A stretch of DNA of 64,000 bases. Origin: Stenotrophomonas maltophilia D457. GTDB lineage: Bacteria; Pseudomonadota; Gammaproteobacteria; Xanthomonadales; Xanthomonadaceae. The position numbers and the translations under genes are program-made. The notes beneath the pieces were generated by a model. The model saw only the letters and a program-made list of their open reading frames with translations, was not told where the DNA came from and did no database searches. Positions 26,074-34,062 of this stretch are shown here, piece by piece. The stretch is from positions 2,389,001 through 2,453,000 of the forward strand of contig NC_017671.1 of NCBI RefSeq assembly GCF_000284595.1, read 5' to 3'. Each line of letters starts with the position of its first letter. Position 1 is the first letter of the stretch.

Positions 26074-26559
26074 TCACAGCAGCCCGGGGTTGGCACGCCA
26101 GACTGCGAAGTTGAGCGCCGAGGCGAAGCAAATCCAGGCCAGATAGGGCAGCAGCAGTACGGCTGCCATCGTGCGGACGCGCACGAACGCGAGCATCGTC
26201 GCGCACACCAGCGCCACCAGCACCAGGATGTCGACGAAGGCGAGGGCGCCCAGCTTCCAGCCGAAGAACAGCCAGCTCCACAGTGCATTGATGGCCAGCT
26301 GCACCAGATAGAGCCACAGCGCAGGCCGCGCGCCGCGCCAGCCGCGCTCCCGCCAGACCAGCCACGCCGCAATCGCCATCATGGCGTACAGCAGGGTCCA
26401 TGCCGGGCCAAACACACGGGCAGGCGGCGCCCATGCAGGCAGGACGAGGGTGGCATAGAAGCTGGCGGCGGACGTCGAGGCCCACGCGCCCAGTGCGGCG
26501 GCGGCGAAGGTGATCGCCACCCATCCCAGAAGGCCATAGGCCTGTGTGCGCTTGTTCAT
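26074..26559 (-). CDS. tspO: TspO/MBR family tryptophan-rich sensory protein
   Basis: A 161-aa five-helix membrane protein of the TspO/peripheral benzodiazepine receptor family, with LVLPAWAPPARVFGPAWTLLYAMMA (the usual W-x-PP / P-x-W-T-x-LY block), LALNALWSWLFFG-type helix 3 and LLPYLAWICFASALNFAVW. TspO binds tetrapyrroles and in Rhodobacter tunes oxygen- and light-dependent pigment genes. Its position near a phytochrome and a ChrR system suggests a role in porphyrin or photo-oxidative stress, by inference. An ATG at 26559 is used; a TTG three codons upstream is possible. Confidence 0.93.
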   Translation of the reverse strand: MNKRTQAYGLLGWVAITFAAAALGAWASTSAASFYATLVLPAWAPPARVFGPAWTLLYAMMAIAAWLVWRERGWRGARPALWLYLVQLAINALWSWLFFGWKLGALAFVDILVLVALVCATMLAFVRVRTMAAVLLLPYLAWICFASALNFAVWRANPGLL

Positions 26560-26630
26560 TGCGTGCAACTCGTCAATTGGGGCGTCGGTGTATACGCACC
26601 GGGGCCGGCAATGGATGCAGACGGTTGCCT

Positions 26631-28826
26631 TCAGTGCGACGAGCCTGCAGCACCCGTGCCCTGGCCCGCTGGCAGCAACGAAGGCTGCTGGTCAAACCAC
26701 TCGCGTGCCTTGGCCAGATGCCATTGGCGCTGGTCGCCGTCCAGCTCGATGCCCGCACCCAGCAGCCCCCACCGTAGATAGAGATCACCGCGCTTGCGCT
26801 GTTCCAGCAGATCCAGCCGCGCGCGTACCGACAGGCGGTCGTTCTCGGCCTGCAGGCCATCGATGACCAGATGGCCAGGGCGCCAGCGCAGCGTCGCCTG
26901 CGCCTGTACCTGTCCGGAATCCAGCAGGGACAAGGTCCAGCGCGGGTAGTCGGTGCGCTCTGCGAACAGCGCCAGCAACGGTCGCGCATCGCTGAGATCG
27001 AGGTCCGTGGTGGCATCCACCTGGAACGGCGACTGCGCATCGATGCGCCCACGCCTGAAGTCCACGCGGCCTTTCCATGCCGTCGAGCCCTGCGTGCCCG
27101 CCACCTGCACGTTGCGCAGCTCGACCGTGGTGCCGGACAGATCGAAATGACGCTGGTTGAAGTCTCCCCGGCGCAGTGTTGCGTTCACGTCGATATCGCC
27201 GCCCATGTCCAGCCCTGCCACCTTTGCACTGGCGTTGCGCCCCAACAGCCGGGCCGTGCCATGGCCGACGCGCCCGTCGGTATCGAGGGTCGCATCACCA
27301 CTCACGGTGCCGGTGCCACGGAGCAGTCGCACCTGGGGCGAGACCAGGTAACGGTTGTAGGCGGTCAGGTCAGGGATGGTGGCTTCACTGAAGCGCAGCT
27401 GCGCGCGGACGCCTTTGCGCAGTTCCTGCAGGCGGCCATCGCCGGTCAGGTCCAGGGCCAGATCCCGGCCGTCGAACAGGCGCACGTGCTTGGCATCGCT
27501 TGGCCGCGCGGTGAAGCGGGGCAACCGGACGGCCAGCCGCGCCTGGCTGGGCGTGCCGGCCTTCAGTTCGCCGTGGGCGCTGGCCGTGCCCGCCAAGCGC
27601 ACACCCGCCACCTCGGCCACGGCTTCGGCTGCAGGAATGTCCACGGTGCTGCCTTCGGTCAGCTCGCCGTTGCGAAGGCGCAGGTCCGCCTTCAGCGTGC
27701 CGCCGCCATCCAGCTGCAGCCACGGCTTGCGCACGAACAGGGCAGGGATCCAGTTGAGCGAGGTGAACGTCCATTCGCCGCGCACTGTGCCAGAGCTGCG
27801 TTCCAGCAGCAGTGCGGGCTGTTGGAAGGGAATGTCCCGGCCACTGATATGCAGATCGGCATCCACCTCGCTGCCTGAACCGGACTTTTGCGGCAAGCGG
27901 GCCTGCAGGCGCAGGTCCTTGGCCACATTGAGTTGCAGCGCCAGCATGCCGCGATCGGGGGCGCCGTCGCCCAGGTAGAGCGGCACCTGCCACAGCGCTT
28001 GGTCGCCGGGCTGCAGTTGGCCATCGATCAGGTGGAGTGCGGCCTGCAGCCGTCCGGGCACTGGTGCGCTGGAGATCTTCGGCGTTGTGGCATTGGTGTC
28101 CATGCGCAGGCCCTGGCTGCGGGCATCGACCTCGAGCTGGGCATGCAGCAGCTTCAACTTGGCCAGGCCGGGCGCCTGGTCCCGATAATGGCGCGGATAG
28201 CTGAAGCGCGCGGTGAGATCCATGTCGCCCAACAGCTGCACGCCGTCAAAACTGGTGTCCGCATCGCTGAATGCAACCTCGGATTCGAACAGTTCCGACG
28301 GCCCGCCGCGCAGCTGCTTGAGGAAGCCCACCGTGCCCTGGCCCTGGCCGATGATCAGCAGCTTGCCGAAACGTGCGCTGCGGATACTGTCGCTGTGGAT
28401 GGCATCGAAGCGCAGGGTCCAGCCGCGGTCGCTGCGCGGCGGTGGCGGGATGGCCTCTTCCACGCGGCTGATCTCGGCCGAAACCCCGGTGGCCTGCAGC
28501 CGGGGCACCCGCACCTCGCGCTGGAACAGGGGCAGTACCGCCAGACGAGCGCTGGCGCGGTCGGCGTGCAGCACGTAGACCGTGTGGTTCACATGGCCGC
28601 GCATGTGCACGTTCCAGGCGATGACATGGCCTGGCAGCACGGTAATGGCCGGCCCAGTGGTCATCACGAACTTGTGCGGCTTGCGGTTGGTGACCTGGTC
28701 GAACAGCGGTGTGTTGAGGAAGATGTTGCCGGCCAGCAGGTACAGCAGGTAGATGCCCAGCAGGACGCAGGCAGGAACACGCCACCGTCGAAGCCGGTGC
28801 GGGATGTGCGCGGAAACAGGGGGCAT
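26631..28826 (-). CDS. AsmA/YdbH-like large periplasmic protein with N-terminal anchor
   Basis: A 731-aa protein with a single N-terminal transmembrane anchor (VPACVLLGIYLLYLLAGNIFL). A long, repetitive, beta-rich periplasmic region follows, with repeats such as GTVSGDATLDTDGRVGHGTARLLG and GGDIDVNATLRRGDFNQRHFDLSG. This is the look of AsmA-like/YdbH-like proteins, some of which span the periplasm and are linked to lipid transport between membranes. I cannot assign a subfamily. It stands alone. Confidence 0.6.
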   Translation of the reverse strand: MPPVSAHIPHRLRRWRVPACVLLGIYLLYLLAGNIFLNTPLFDQVTNRKPHKFVMTTGPAITVLPGHVIAWNVHMRGHVNHTVYVLHADRASARLAVLPLFQREVRVPRLQATGVSAEISRVEEAIPPPPRSDRGWTLRFDAIHSDSIRSARFGKLLIIGQGQGTVGFLKQLRGGPSELFESEVAFSDADTSFDGVQLLGDMDLTARFSYPRHYRDQAPGLAKLKLLHAQLEVDARSQGLRMDTNATTPKISSAPVPGRLQAALHLIDGQLQPGDQALWQVPLYLGDGAPDRGMLALQLNVAKDLRLQARLPQKSGSGSEVDADLHISGRDIPFQQPALLLERSSGTVRGEWTFTSLNWIPALFVRKPWLQLDGGGTLKADLRLRNGELTEGSTVDIPAAEAVAEVAGVRLAGTASAHGELKAGTPSQARLAVRLPRFTARPSDAKHVRLFDGRDLALDLTGDGRLQELRKGVRAQLRFSEATIPDLTAYNRYLVSPQVRLLRGTGTVSGDATLDTDGRVGHGTARLLGRNASAKVAGLDMGGDIDVNATLRRGDFNQRHFDLSGTTVELRNVQVAGTQGSTAWKGRVDFRRGRIDAQSPFQVDATTDLDLSDARPLLALFAERTDYPRWTLSLLDSGQVQAQATLRWRPGHLVIDGLQAENDRLSVRARLDLLEQRKRGDLYLRWGLLGAGIELDGDQRQWHLAKAREWFDQQPSLLPAGQGTGAAGSSH

Positions 28827-28959
28827 CTACTGCTCTGAAGGCCGGAATATCTGGAACTATTGCCGAGCCGATGGCGGTGGCGCGTGAAGCAGCTACGGAG
28901 CAGGCGTTGGATTCTGGTAGTGTCCGGCCTGGTCACCACCACAGATCTGCAGGAGTCGC

Positions 28960-29439
28960 ATGGATATCCGGCCCGCCCGTGCAGGCGATTTCGACGTGAT
29001 GTGGGGCATGTTCGAGCAAGCTATTGCGACGCAGGATGCGCTGCCCTTTGCTGGCTCTTTCGCTGTCGAGACGTTTCGCGCGCATTGGTTCCAGGCCCAG
29101 GCACCTCATGTAGCTGTGCTGGAGGGCCGGGTTGTGGGCATGTACAAGATGGGCCCGAATTTCCCTGACCTTGGGGCGCATGTGGCCAGCGCCACGTATG
29201 TGGTCGACGCCGCGACACAGGGGCGGGGCGTGGGCCGAGCCCTGGTGGAACACAGCCTGGAGCGGGCGAGGGCGGAAGGGTTCCTGGCCATGCAGTTCAA
29301 TTACGTGGTCAGCACCAACGGCCCGGCGGTGGCGCTGTACCGGAAGCTGGGGTTTGCGGTGGTTGGAACGCTGCCAGAGGCCTTCCGGCATGGCAGGCGC
29401 GGGTTGGTCGATGTCTTCGTAATGCACAGGTTCCTGTAG
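28960..29439 (+). CDS. GNAT family N-acetyltransferase
   Basis: A 159-aa single-domain GNAT. Acetyl-CoA-binding motif A is YVVDAATQGRGVGRALVEHSLERARAEG, and motif B is VVSTNGPAVALYRKLGFAVVGTLPEAF. The substrate is unknown. The ATG is preceded by AGGAG. It converges with the histidine kinase gene 13 bases downstream. Confidence 0.9.
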   Translation: MDIRPARAGDFDVMWGMFEQAIATQDALPFAGSFAVETFRAHWFQAQAPHVAVLEGRVVGMYKMGPNFPDLGAHVASATYVVDAATQGRGVGRALVEHSLERARAEGFLAMQFNYVVSTNGPAVALYRKLGFAVVGTLPEAFRHGRRGLVDVFVMHRFL

Positions 29440-29452
29440 TGCCTCGGCCGCA

Positions 29453-30571
29453 TCAATCAGCATTCTTCGGGAGTGTGATGACGAATGAGGTGCGGCCATC
29501 ACGCCATCGTCCATGGACAGTGCCGCGGTGCGCGTGGCAGATTTCCCGCACCAGGAACAGGCCGAGACCAAGGCTCGCGTGTTCTCCCTGTGACGCGTTG
29601 TGCGAGCCTCGGCGCAAGGGATCGAACAGGCTGTTGAACGCTTCGTCCGACAGTTCGGCCCCCGTGTTGCTCACCGTGATCAGGATCTGGTCGGCGAGGC
29701 CCTCAAGGCTGATCCGCACATCGGTGCCGTGTTCGCCGTACTTTGCGGCGTTGGTCGTGAGGTTGTGAACCGCCTCGCGCAACGAAGAGGCATCGAAGCA
29801 ACCGCGGGCATCGCCTTCAACCTCATACGTGATAGGGACGTGGGGCAGGGCAGCGCGAAGCAATTCGACTTCCTCGCCAAGCGATTGGGCAAGATCGCAG
29901 TCCACCGGATGAATGGCCATCCCATCGCCCAGCTTGCTGCGGCTGTAAGCCAGCAGGTCGTCCAGCAGCTTTTTCATGCGCATGCTGCCGTTGATGATCC
30001 GCTCGGCCTGCTTGGCCAAAGCTGGGTCCTGCAGCCCACTGGCCAGGGTGTCTGCCGAGAAGATGATCGCTGCCAAGGGGCCTCGGAGATCATGCCCGAG
30101 CGCCGCGAGGAAGATCTGCCGCCAGGATTCGACCTCGGCAGAGAACTGAGCAAGGGATTCGGCCACCGCCTGGTCGATGGCCTCATTGAAACGAAGGATG
30201 TCATCGATCGATGAAGTGACCAGCTGCTGGTCGGATGCCCATCGCCGAAGTACCGAAGCCCGAAGCGCTCGATACTCAGCCACCATCTGGTTGAGGCCAA
30301 AGCCGGCGATGGCGCGGGTTCGGCCATGATAGGACGCGGCGGACTCGGGGCCGGGTTTCAACGGTGCAAGCCCGTGGGACTTTGCGAGCTGTTGGGAGTC
30401 TGTCTGCGGCGATCTGAGATCGTCTATGACCGCCTGAAGAATCTGGGGAAGATGATTCCGAAGTTGCTTTGCGCTGAACTCGACGGTATCGGGTGCCTGC
30501 GTTTCGGCGAATGCCACCGCGTCGTCGAGGATTTCCCGCGCATTCTGTTCGATAAAATCAGCCAGGCGCAT
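29453..30571 (-). CDS. Cytoplasmic sensor histidine kinase with RsbR-like N-terminal domain
   Basis: A 372-aa protein with no transmembrane helix. The N-terminal 150 residues are helical (ADFIEQNAREILDDAVAFAE) and resemble RsbR-N/globin-like sensor domains fused to kinases. HisKA has FLAALGHDLRGPLAAIIFSAD (phospho-His). HATPase has EAVHNLTTNAAKYGEHG and ASLGLGLFLVREICHAH. The paired response regulator is not adjacent. It is the last chromosomal gene before the prophage att site on the left. Confidence 0.85.
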   Translation of the reverse strand: MRLADFIEQNAREILDDAVAFAETQAPDTVEFSAKQLRNHLPQILQAVIDDLRSPQTDSQQLAKSHGLAPLKPGPESAASYHGRTRAIAGFGLNQMVAEYRALRASVLRRWASDQQLVTSSIDDILRFNEAIDQAVAESLAQFSAEVESWRQIFLAALGHDLRGPLAAIIFSADTLASGLQDPALAKQAERIINGSMRMKKLLDDLLAYSRSKLGDGMAIHPVDCDLAQSLGEEVELLRAALPHVPITYEVEGDARGCFDASSLREAVHNLTTNAAKYGEHGTDVRISLEGLADQILITVSNTGAELSDEAFNSLFDPLRRGSHNASQGEHASLGLGLFLVREICHAHRGTVHGRWRDGRTSFVITLPKNAD

Positions 30572-30741
30572 CGCCAAACCCGTCCTTAAGTGGTGCGCCG
30601 AGCCTACACGAGGGCGTTTGGATACGGGGTGAGAAAGGCTCGGCCTGTGGGGCGCGGTTCTGCCGGTGTTGGGGCGGCCATATGAAGGGGGAGCCTGCAG
30701 CGCGGGTCGGGCCCGGGCTGCGGTCGCCCGGGCCAGTCTGG

Positions 30742-31128
30742 CTAGAACATAATATACATACCGCCGTTGTCGGCATCGCTAACCGCCTGAATTTGGGCGG
30801 TTTTTGCGTTTGCGAGACCTGGCATCGATAGCGCCACCAGCGCGACGACCGCAGCCGCCGCGCCCATTCGGTCCAGCATCAGACGCCACAACGCACGCTC
30901 CGTCGCGGTAGTCGCTCGCTCCGCGTGAATCATGGCGATCCAAGTGGGGCCATCGAGCTTCGCCAGCGCGCAAATCTGCGCAATTCGTTCATCTGAGAGC
31001 GGCTTCTCGCCTGCGCGGGCCTTCGACAGCAGCTGCCGCTGAATTCCCAGTCGAGCCGCCAAAGCGTTGTCTGACGGGATTCCCGTGCGTTCGCGGGCGG
31101 CATCGAGCAGTTCACCTACGGCGGTCAT
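30742..31128 (-). CDS. Prophage repressor, HTH protein of DUF3693 type
   Basis: A 128-aa protein with an N-terminal helix-turn-helix (ELLDAARERTGIPSDNALAARLGIQRQLLSKARAG), a helical middle, and a hydrophobic C-terminal segment (AAAAVVALVALSMPGL). It resembles DUF3693 proteins of Vibrio and Xanthomonas inoviruses. It diverges from the structural genes across an intergenic region with a perfect operator-like palindrome. The last five codons (MYIMF minus the stop) are encoded by the att core. In the circular phage the same frame would read through attP into 22 further codons, ending at 37579 just before a terminator at 37540-37559. The integrated form is therefore a C-terminally truncated isoform. 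Confidence 0.8.
   Translation of the reverse strand: MTAVGELLDAARERTGIPSDNALAARLGIQRQLLSKARAGEKPLSDERIAQICALAKLDGPTWIAMIHAERATTATERALWRLMLDRMGAAAAVVALVALSMPGLANAKTAQIQAVSDADNGGMYIMF
30745..30759. repeat. attL: hybrid dif site (host XerD arm plus phage right half)
   Basis: The core GAACATAATATACAT matches the XerD arm and central region of a dif site. To the right it continues ACCGCCG instead of the XerC arm TATGCG seen at attR, as expected for a left junction that keeps the phage-derived XerC side. The stop codon of the repressor gene (TAG, 30742-30744 complement) is supplied by host sequence just left of the core. Confidence 0.85.
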
Positions 31129-31178
31129 GGTGTCCTCTTGGTTGACAACGTGTGGTCCTTTTAGATTACATGCTCCGC

Positions 31179-31196
31179 GTGGTCCATATGGACCAC
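31179..31196. promoter_or_regulatory. Perfect 18-bp palindrome, probable repressor operator
   Basis: GTGGTCCATATGGACCAC is a perfect inverted repeat between the divergent repressor and phage early genes. A separate half-site GTGGTCC lies at 31152-31158, 27 bases away and closer to the repressor start. This is the usual layout for cooperative repressor binding and autoregulation. Confidence 0.7.
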
Positions 31197-31260
31197 ACCC
31201 GCCACCGGCACCCCAAGGCCGCTGGCGGGTTCTCTTGGGGCTTGGGGTAGGGGAACAGGG

Positions 31261-31488
31261 ATGATCGATCCGCTCATTACCTTCGTGCTGCTGGCGGCCA
31301 TCGTGGTCGTGTCCATTGGCTGCGCTCGCATCGTGTCGTGGCTGCTCGACCGGCGTGACTACACCGCCGCGCAGCAGTCCCGCGAAGCCCAGGTCATCGC
31401 ACTCGCAAAGGCTGAGATTGCCGCCACCAAGCGCGGCGACCTGCTGGCCGCAGCCGCCTTTGCCGAAGAACAGGAGCGCGCTGCATGA
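31261..31488 (+). CDS. Small inovirus membrane protein
   Basis: 75 aa with one N-terminal transmembrane helix (LITFVLLAAIVVVSIGCARIVSWLL) and a charged helical C-terminal half. First gene of the rightward phage operon; its stop overlaps the next start. Role unknown. Confidence 0.65.
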   Translation: MIDPLITFVLLAAIVVVSIGCARIVSWLLDRRDYTAAQQSREAQVIALAKAEIAATKRGDLLAAAAFAEEQERAA

Positions 31489-31661
31489 GCCGGTATCCCT
31501 CATTCGCCGAACTGGCGGAGCTCGATATGGGTCTGGCGGCGTGCGCCGCTCTGATCACCGTTTGGCTGGGAGCGTCGTTGCTCTCCATCGTGATCGAGCA
31601 GGCATGGCTGGCGCTTCGTCGCCTGTGGAAGCTCTGGAAGGGCCGCTGCAATGGCCGGTGA
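31485..31661 (+). CDS. Small inovirus membrane protein
   Basis: 58 aa with one transmembrane helix (MGLAACAALITVWLGASLLS) and a basic Trp-rich tail (LRRLWKLWKGRCNGR). The ATG overlaps the previous stop, and the 3' end overlaps the replication gene start by 11 bases. Function unknown. Confidence 0.6.
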   Translation: MSRYPSFAELAELDMGLAACAALITVWLGASLLSIVIEQAWLALRRLWKLWKGRCNGR

Positions 31662-32757
31662 TCGCGCGGTGCTGACCGGGTCGGGACTCCCCGCGTCTAA
31701 CAGGGGAGTCAGTGAATTCAGGAACGAGACGGGCACCCTGACGGTCGGCATTGACTGGTTTTCCGCTTCCATCGATCTGCGCGCAGCGCTGGACGAACTC
31801 GCGTTCCGTGATGGCGACAGCTTCGAAGAGGTCCGCCAGTGGATCGAGTTCTCCCCGGACAATGCACGTATTGCGGCCCTGCAGGTGTTCTGCTGGTTTT
31901 TCGCGGGGCTGGGCCTTGAACTGGACGAGGTGGCGGGCGGCGGTCGCTTCTACACGTGGCGAATCAAGATCATCGACGCGGCCAAGAAGTTCGTCGGCAT
32001 GATCGAACTCGGCGGCGAAGAGTGCCGCCGCGCAGATGGCACGTATACCGCTCGCATCGAGCTAACCGGTGATGGGTGCAAGGCGATAGGCGCAGCGCGC
32101 TGCGGCCATGCGCAGCGGTGGCTGGAGCTTCGAGCGAAGCTCGAAAGCTGCGCCGGAAGGATCACCCGTGTGGATGTGTGCGCCGATGACCTGGTGGGCG
32201 AGTACCCATTGCGTCTCGCGCAGAAGTGGTATGCAGCTGGTGAGTTCGACAACCGTGGCCAGCGCCCCAAGGCGCAGCTGGTGGACGACTACGACAGCGG
32301 CGACGGCAAGACGCTCTACATCGGCGGCAAGAAGTCAGAAAAGCAGTTGCGCGTCTACGAGAAGGGCAGGGAGCAGGGCGACAAGAGTTCGCCTTGGGTG
32401 CGCTATGAGGCGCAGTTCCGCAACTCCAACCGCAAGGAACTGCCGCTCGACATTCTGCGTGATCCCGCCTCGTACCTGCTCGGCGCCTACCCGGTCCTGT
32501 CCTTTCTGCGCTGCGTTGCCACGCGCATCGAAATCACGAAAGCCGCCGTTGAAGCGACGTGGAAGAGCGTTCGTCGTCACATCCGCCGCCAGTACGGTGC
32601 GGCCCTCAATTTCATCGCCAAGAACTGCCCTGACGATCAGGCGTTGCGGGCGGTAATCGAATCCTGCACTTCGCCATCGCTGCCGAAGTGGGTCACAGGT
32701 GACACAGCAGCGCACTGGCCCGAAATCGCGGCCGTACAGCCAACCTCAAAGGGGTAA
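31651..32757 (+). CDS. Inovirus replication initiation protein (Rep_trans/gpII type)
   Basis: A 368-aa replication initiator of the type found in xanthomonad and Vibrio filamentous phages (Rep_trans family). Visible blocks are GTLTVGIDWFSASIDLR, RITRVDVCADDLVGEYPLRLAQKWYAAGEF, GKTLYIGGKKSEKQLRVYEKG and WVRYEAQFRNSNRKELPLDIL. It should nick the double-stranded phage form at the plus origin for rolling-circle replication. It is followed 6 bases later by the ssDNA-binding protein. Confidence 0.9.
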   Translation: MAGDRAVLTGSGLPASNRGVSEFRNETGTLTVGIDWFSASIDLRAALDELAFRDGDSFEEVRQWIEFSPDNARIAALQVFCWFFAGLGLELDEVAGGGRFYTWRIKIIDAAKKFVGMIELGGEECRRADGTYTARIELTGDGCKAIGAARCGHAQRWLELRAKLESCAGRITRVDVCADDLVGEYPLRLAQKWYAAGEFDNRGQRPKAQLVDDYDSGDGKTLYIGGKKSEKQLRVYEKGREQGDKSSPWVRYEAQFRNSNRKELPLDILRDPASYLLGAYPVLSFLRCVATRIEITKAAVEATWKSVRRHIRRQYGAALNFIAKNCPDDQALRAVIESCTSPSLPKWVTGDTAAHWPEIAAVQPTSKG

Positions 32758-32763
32758 CAGCAC

Positions 32764-33066
32764 ATGAGCATCAAGGTCACCGTCCTTAAGAACGAAATTG
32801 ACGAACGCGGCGGCAGCTTCAAGAACGACGCTGGCGAGAACGTCGAGTACACCACCCGCAAGCAGAAGGCCAAGCTTGAAACCGGTGGTTTTGCGTATCC
32901 GTTCGACGTGCGCCTGGACAAGGGCCAGCCGGGCTACCCCGAAGGCGAGTACGAGCTCGACGTTGAGTCCATGTTGCAGGTCAACAAGGGCGTCGCATCG
33001 CTGAGCAAGTTCACCGTCCTGCGCATGGTGCCGAAGGTTGCACCTCGCGCGACTGCTCAGGCCTAA
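32764..33066 (+). CDS. Inovirus single-stranded DNA-binding protein (gpV-like)
   Basis: A 100-aa soluble protein in the standard position after the replication initiator. The compact beta-rich sequence with spaced aromatic and basic residues (YTTRKQKAKLETGGFAYPFDVRLDKGQPG) is typical of helix-destabilising proteins that coat viral DNA before extrusion. Assignment rests on size, position and general resemblance. Confidence 0.75.
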   Translation: MSIKVTVLKNEIDERGGSFKNDAGENVEYTTRKQKAKLETGGFAYPFDVRLDKGQPGYPEGEYELDVESMLQVNKGVASLSKFTVLRMVPKVAPRATAQA

Positions 33067-33069
33067 GCC

Positions 33070-33327
33070 ATGGCCGTGTGCGTGTCTCTGACCGCCGAGG
33101 GGACGCTCGTACCCACCGGGGAGCCTGCATCGCAGTGTGGCGGGTATGTGCTTGTGTCGGCGGCGGAACACGCTCAGGCCTCAATTCTCATCGATCTATT
33201 CCAGTGGCCCGAACCGGAAGTGGCCGCTGGTTGGTTCTCGGGGGTGTTCACGCTGGTGCTCGCACTGAACGTGCTGGGCTACATCGTGGGCGCCGTCGTG
33301 AAGTCGGTCAGTACAGAACGGGATTGA
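33070..33327 (+). CDS. Small inovirus membrane protein (pVII/pIX-type or minor coat)
   Basis: 85 aa with a C-terminal transmembrane helix (WFSGVFTLVLALNVLGYIVGAVV) preceded by a soluble N-terminal part. It sits between the ssDNA-binding protein and the major coat gene, where minor tip proteins are usually encoded. Confidence 0.6.
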   Translation: MAVCVSLTAEGTLVPTGEPASQCGGYVLVSAAEHAQASILIDLFQWPEPEVAAGWFSGVFTLVLALNVLGYIVGAVVKSVSTERD

Positions 33328-33374
33328 CCAACCCATATCCCGCGCAAACCGCGCATCACAGAAGGAGTAGTGCA

Positions 33375-33509
33375 ATGGATTTCGACAGCATCTTGACCGG
33401 TCTCGCAGCAACCAGTGCCGTTACCGCCATCATCGGTGCAGGTGCCATCAAGGCCTCGCCCGGCTTTGCCCGCTGGGCGACCAACAAGGTCGCGACCTTC
33501 TTCCGCTGA
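33375..33509 (+). CDS. Major coat protein (pVIII-like)
   Basis: A 44-aa protein with an acidic start (MDFDSI), an Ala/Gly-rich hydrophobic helix (LAATSAVTAIIGAGAIKA) and a basic amphipathic tail (FARWATNKVATFFR). That charge pattern is the hallmark of filamentous-phage major coat proteins: acidic outside, basic toward the DNA. There is no signal peptide, as in Pf3-type phages. AAGGAG lies about 8 bases upstream of the ATG. Confidence 0.85.
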   Translation: MDFDSILTGLAATSAVTAIIGAGAIKASPGFARWATNKVATFFR

Positions 33510-33559
33510 TCGCGGAAGAATCGTGACGGGGAGGGGCTGGGAAACCGGCCCCGATTCCT

Positions 33560-33697
33560 ATGCAGACGCAGCCCGATGACGTCAACACCGACGAATACCA
33601 GGACGACTGGTGTCCCGAGTGCGGCGGTGATGACGTGATCGCGTTGGACGACGGCAACCTATGGTGCACGGAGTGCCGCGCTGTCATCGATTACTAG
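33560..33697 (+). CDS. Small zinc-ribbon protein of the prophage
   Basis: 45 aa, very acidic, with two CxxC pairs (WCPECGG and WCTECRA) separated by 13 residues: a minimal zinc ribbon. It lies between the two coat-like genes. Function unknown; a matching CxxC ribbon recurs at the end of the next gene. Confidence 0.6.
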   Translation: MQTQPDDVNTDEYQDDWCPECGGDDVIALDDGNLWCTECRAVIDY

Positions 33698-33703
33698 GGG
33701 CTG

Positions 33704-33976
33704 ATGATGGATTTCAGTGGGGTTTTTCTCGGGCTGTCCGTTGCTCAGGCTGTCGCCGCGATCGTTGCAGCGGGGACGCTCATGGCGCTTCCGTGGTTTG
33801 GCCGTTGGTGCGTTGACAAGATCGCGGGCTTCTTTGAGGACCGGGAGGATCAGGACGCCGACGAGCATGCCGACGAAGAGGCGGGCGAGGTTGAGGAGGC
33901 CGTCTGTGGTGACACCGGCCATGACTACGACGGCGGCGAGTGCGTCTTCTGCGGCCAATCAGAGAGGGAGGATTGA
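33704..33976 (+). CDS. Coat-protein-like membrane protein with acidic zinc-ribbon tail
   Basis: A 90-aa protein whose first 45 residues resemble the major coat protein: MDFSG start, AVAAIVAAGTLMALP helix, then WFGRWCVDKIAGFFEDRE, matching FARWATNKVATFF. This is followed by a strongly acidic linker and a Cys/His cluster (VCGDTGHDYDGGECVFCG). It looks like a duplicated coat gene with an added metal-binding tail, possibly a minor virion protein exposed at the surface or at a tip. Confidence 0.6.
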   Translation: MMDFSGVFLGLSVAQAVAAIVAAGTLMALPWFGRWCVDKIAGFFEDREDQDADEHADEEAGEVEEAVCGDTGHDYDGGECVFCGQSERED

Positions 33977-33978
33977 CG

Positions 33979-34062
33979 ATGCTGGTTTGCATGGTTTTCG
34001 CGTTTATCGGCGGCCTCACAGGCCATGCCGTTGCCTTGGCATTCAATGAGGCAAGTCAGTGA
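33979..34062 (+). CDS. 27-residue hydrophobic peptide of the prophage
   Basis: MLVCMVFAFIGGLTGHAVAL-FNEASQ: a single hydrophobic helix. GGGAGG lies just upstream and the stop overlaps the GTG of the next gene, so it is probably translated. The size suits a minor tip protein. Confidence 0.45.
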   Translation: MLVCMVFAFIGGLTGHAVALAFNEASQ

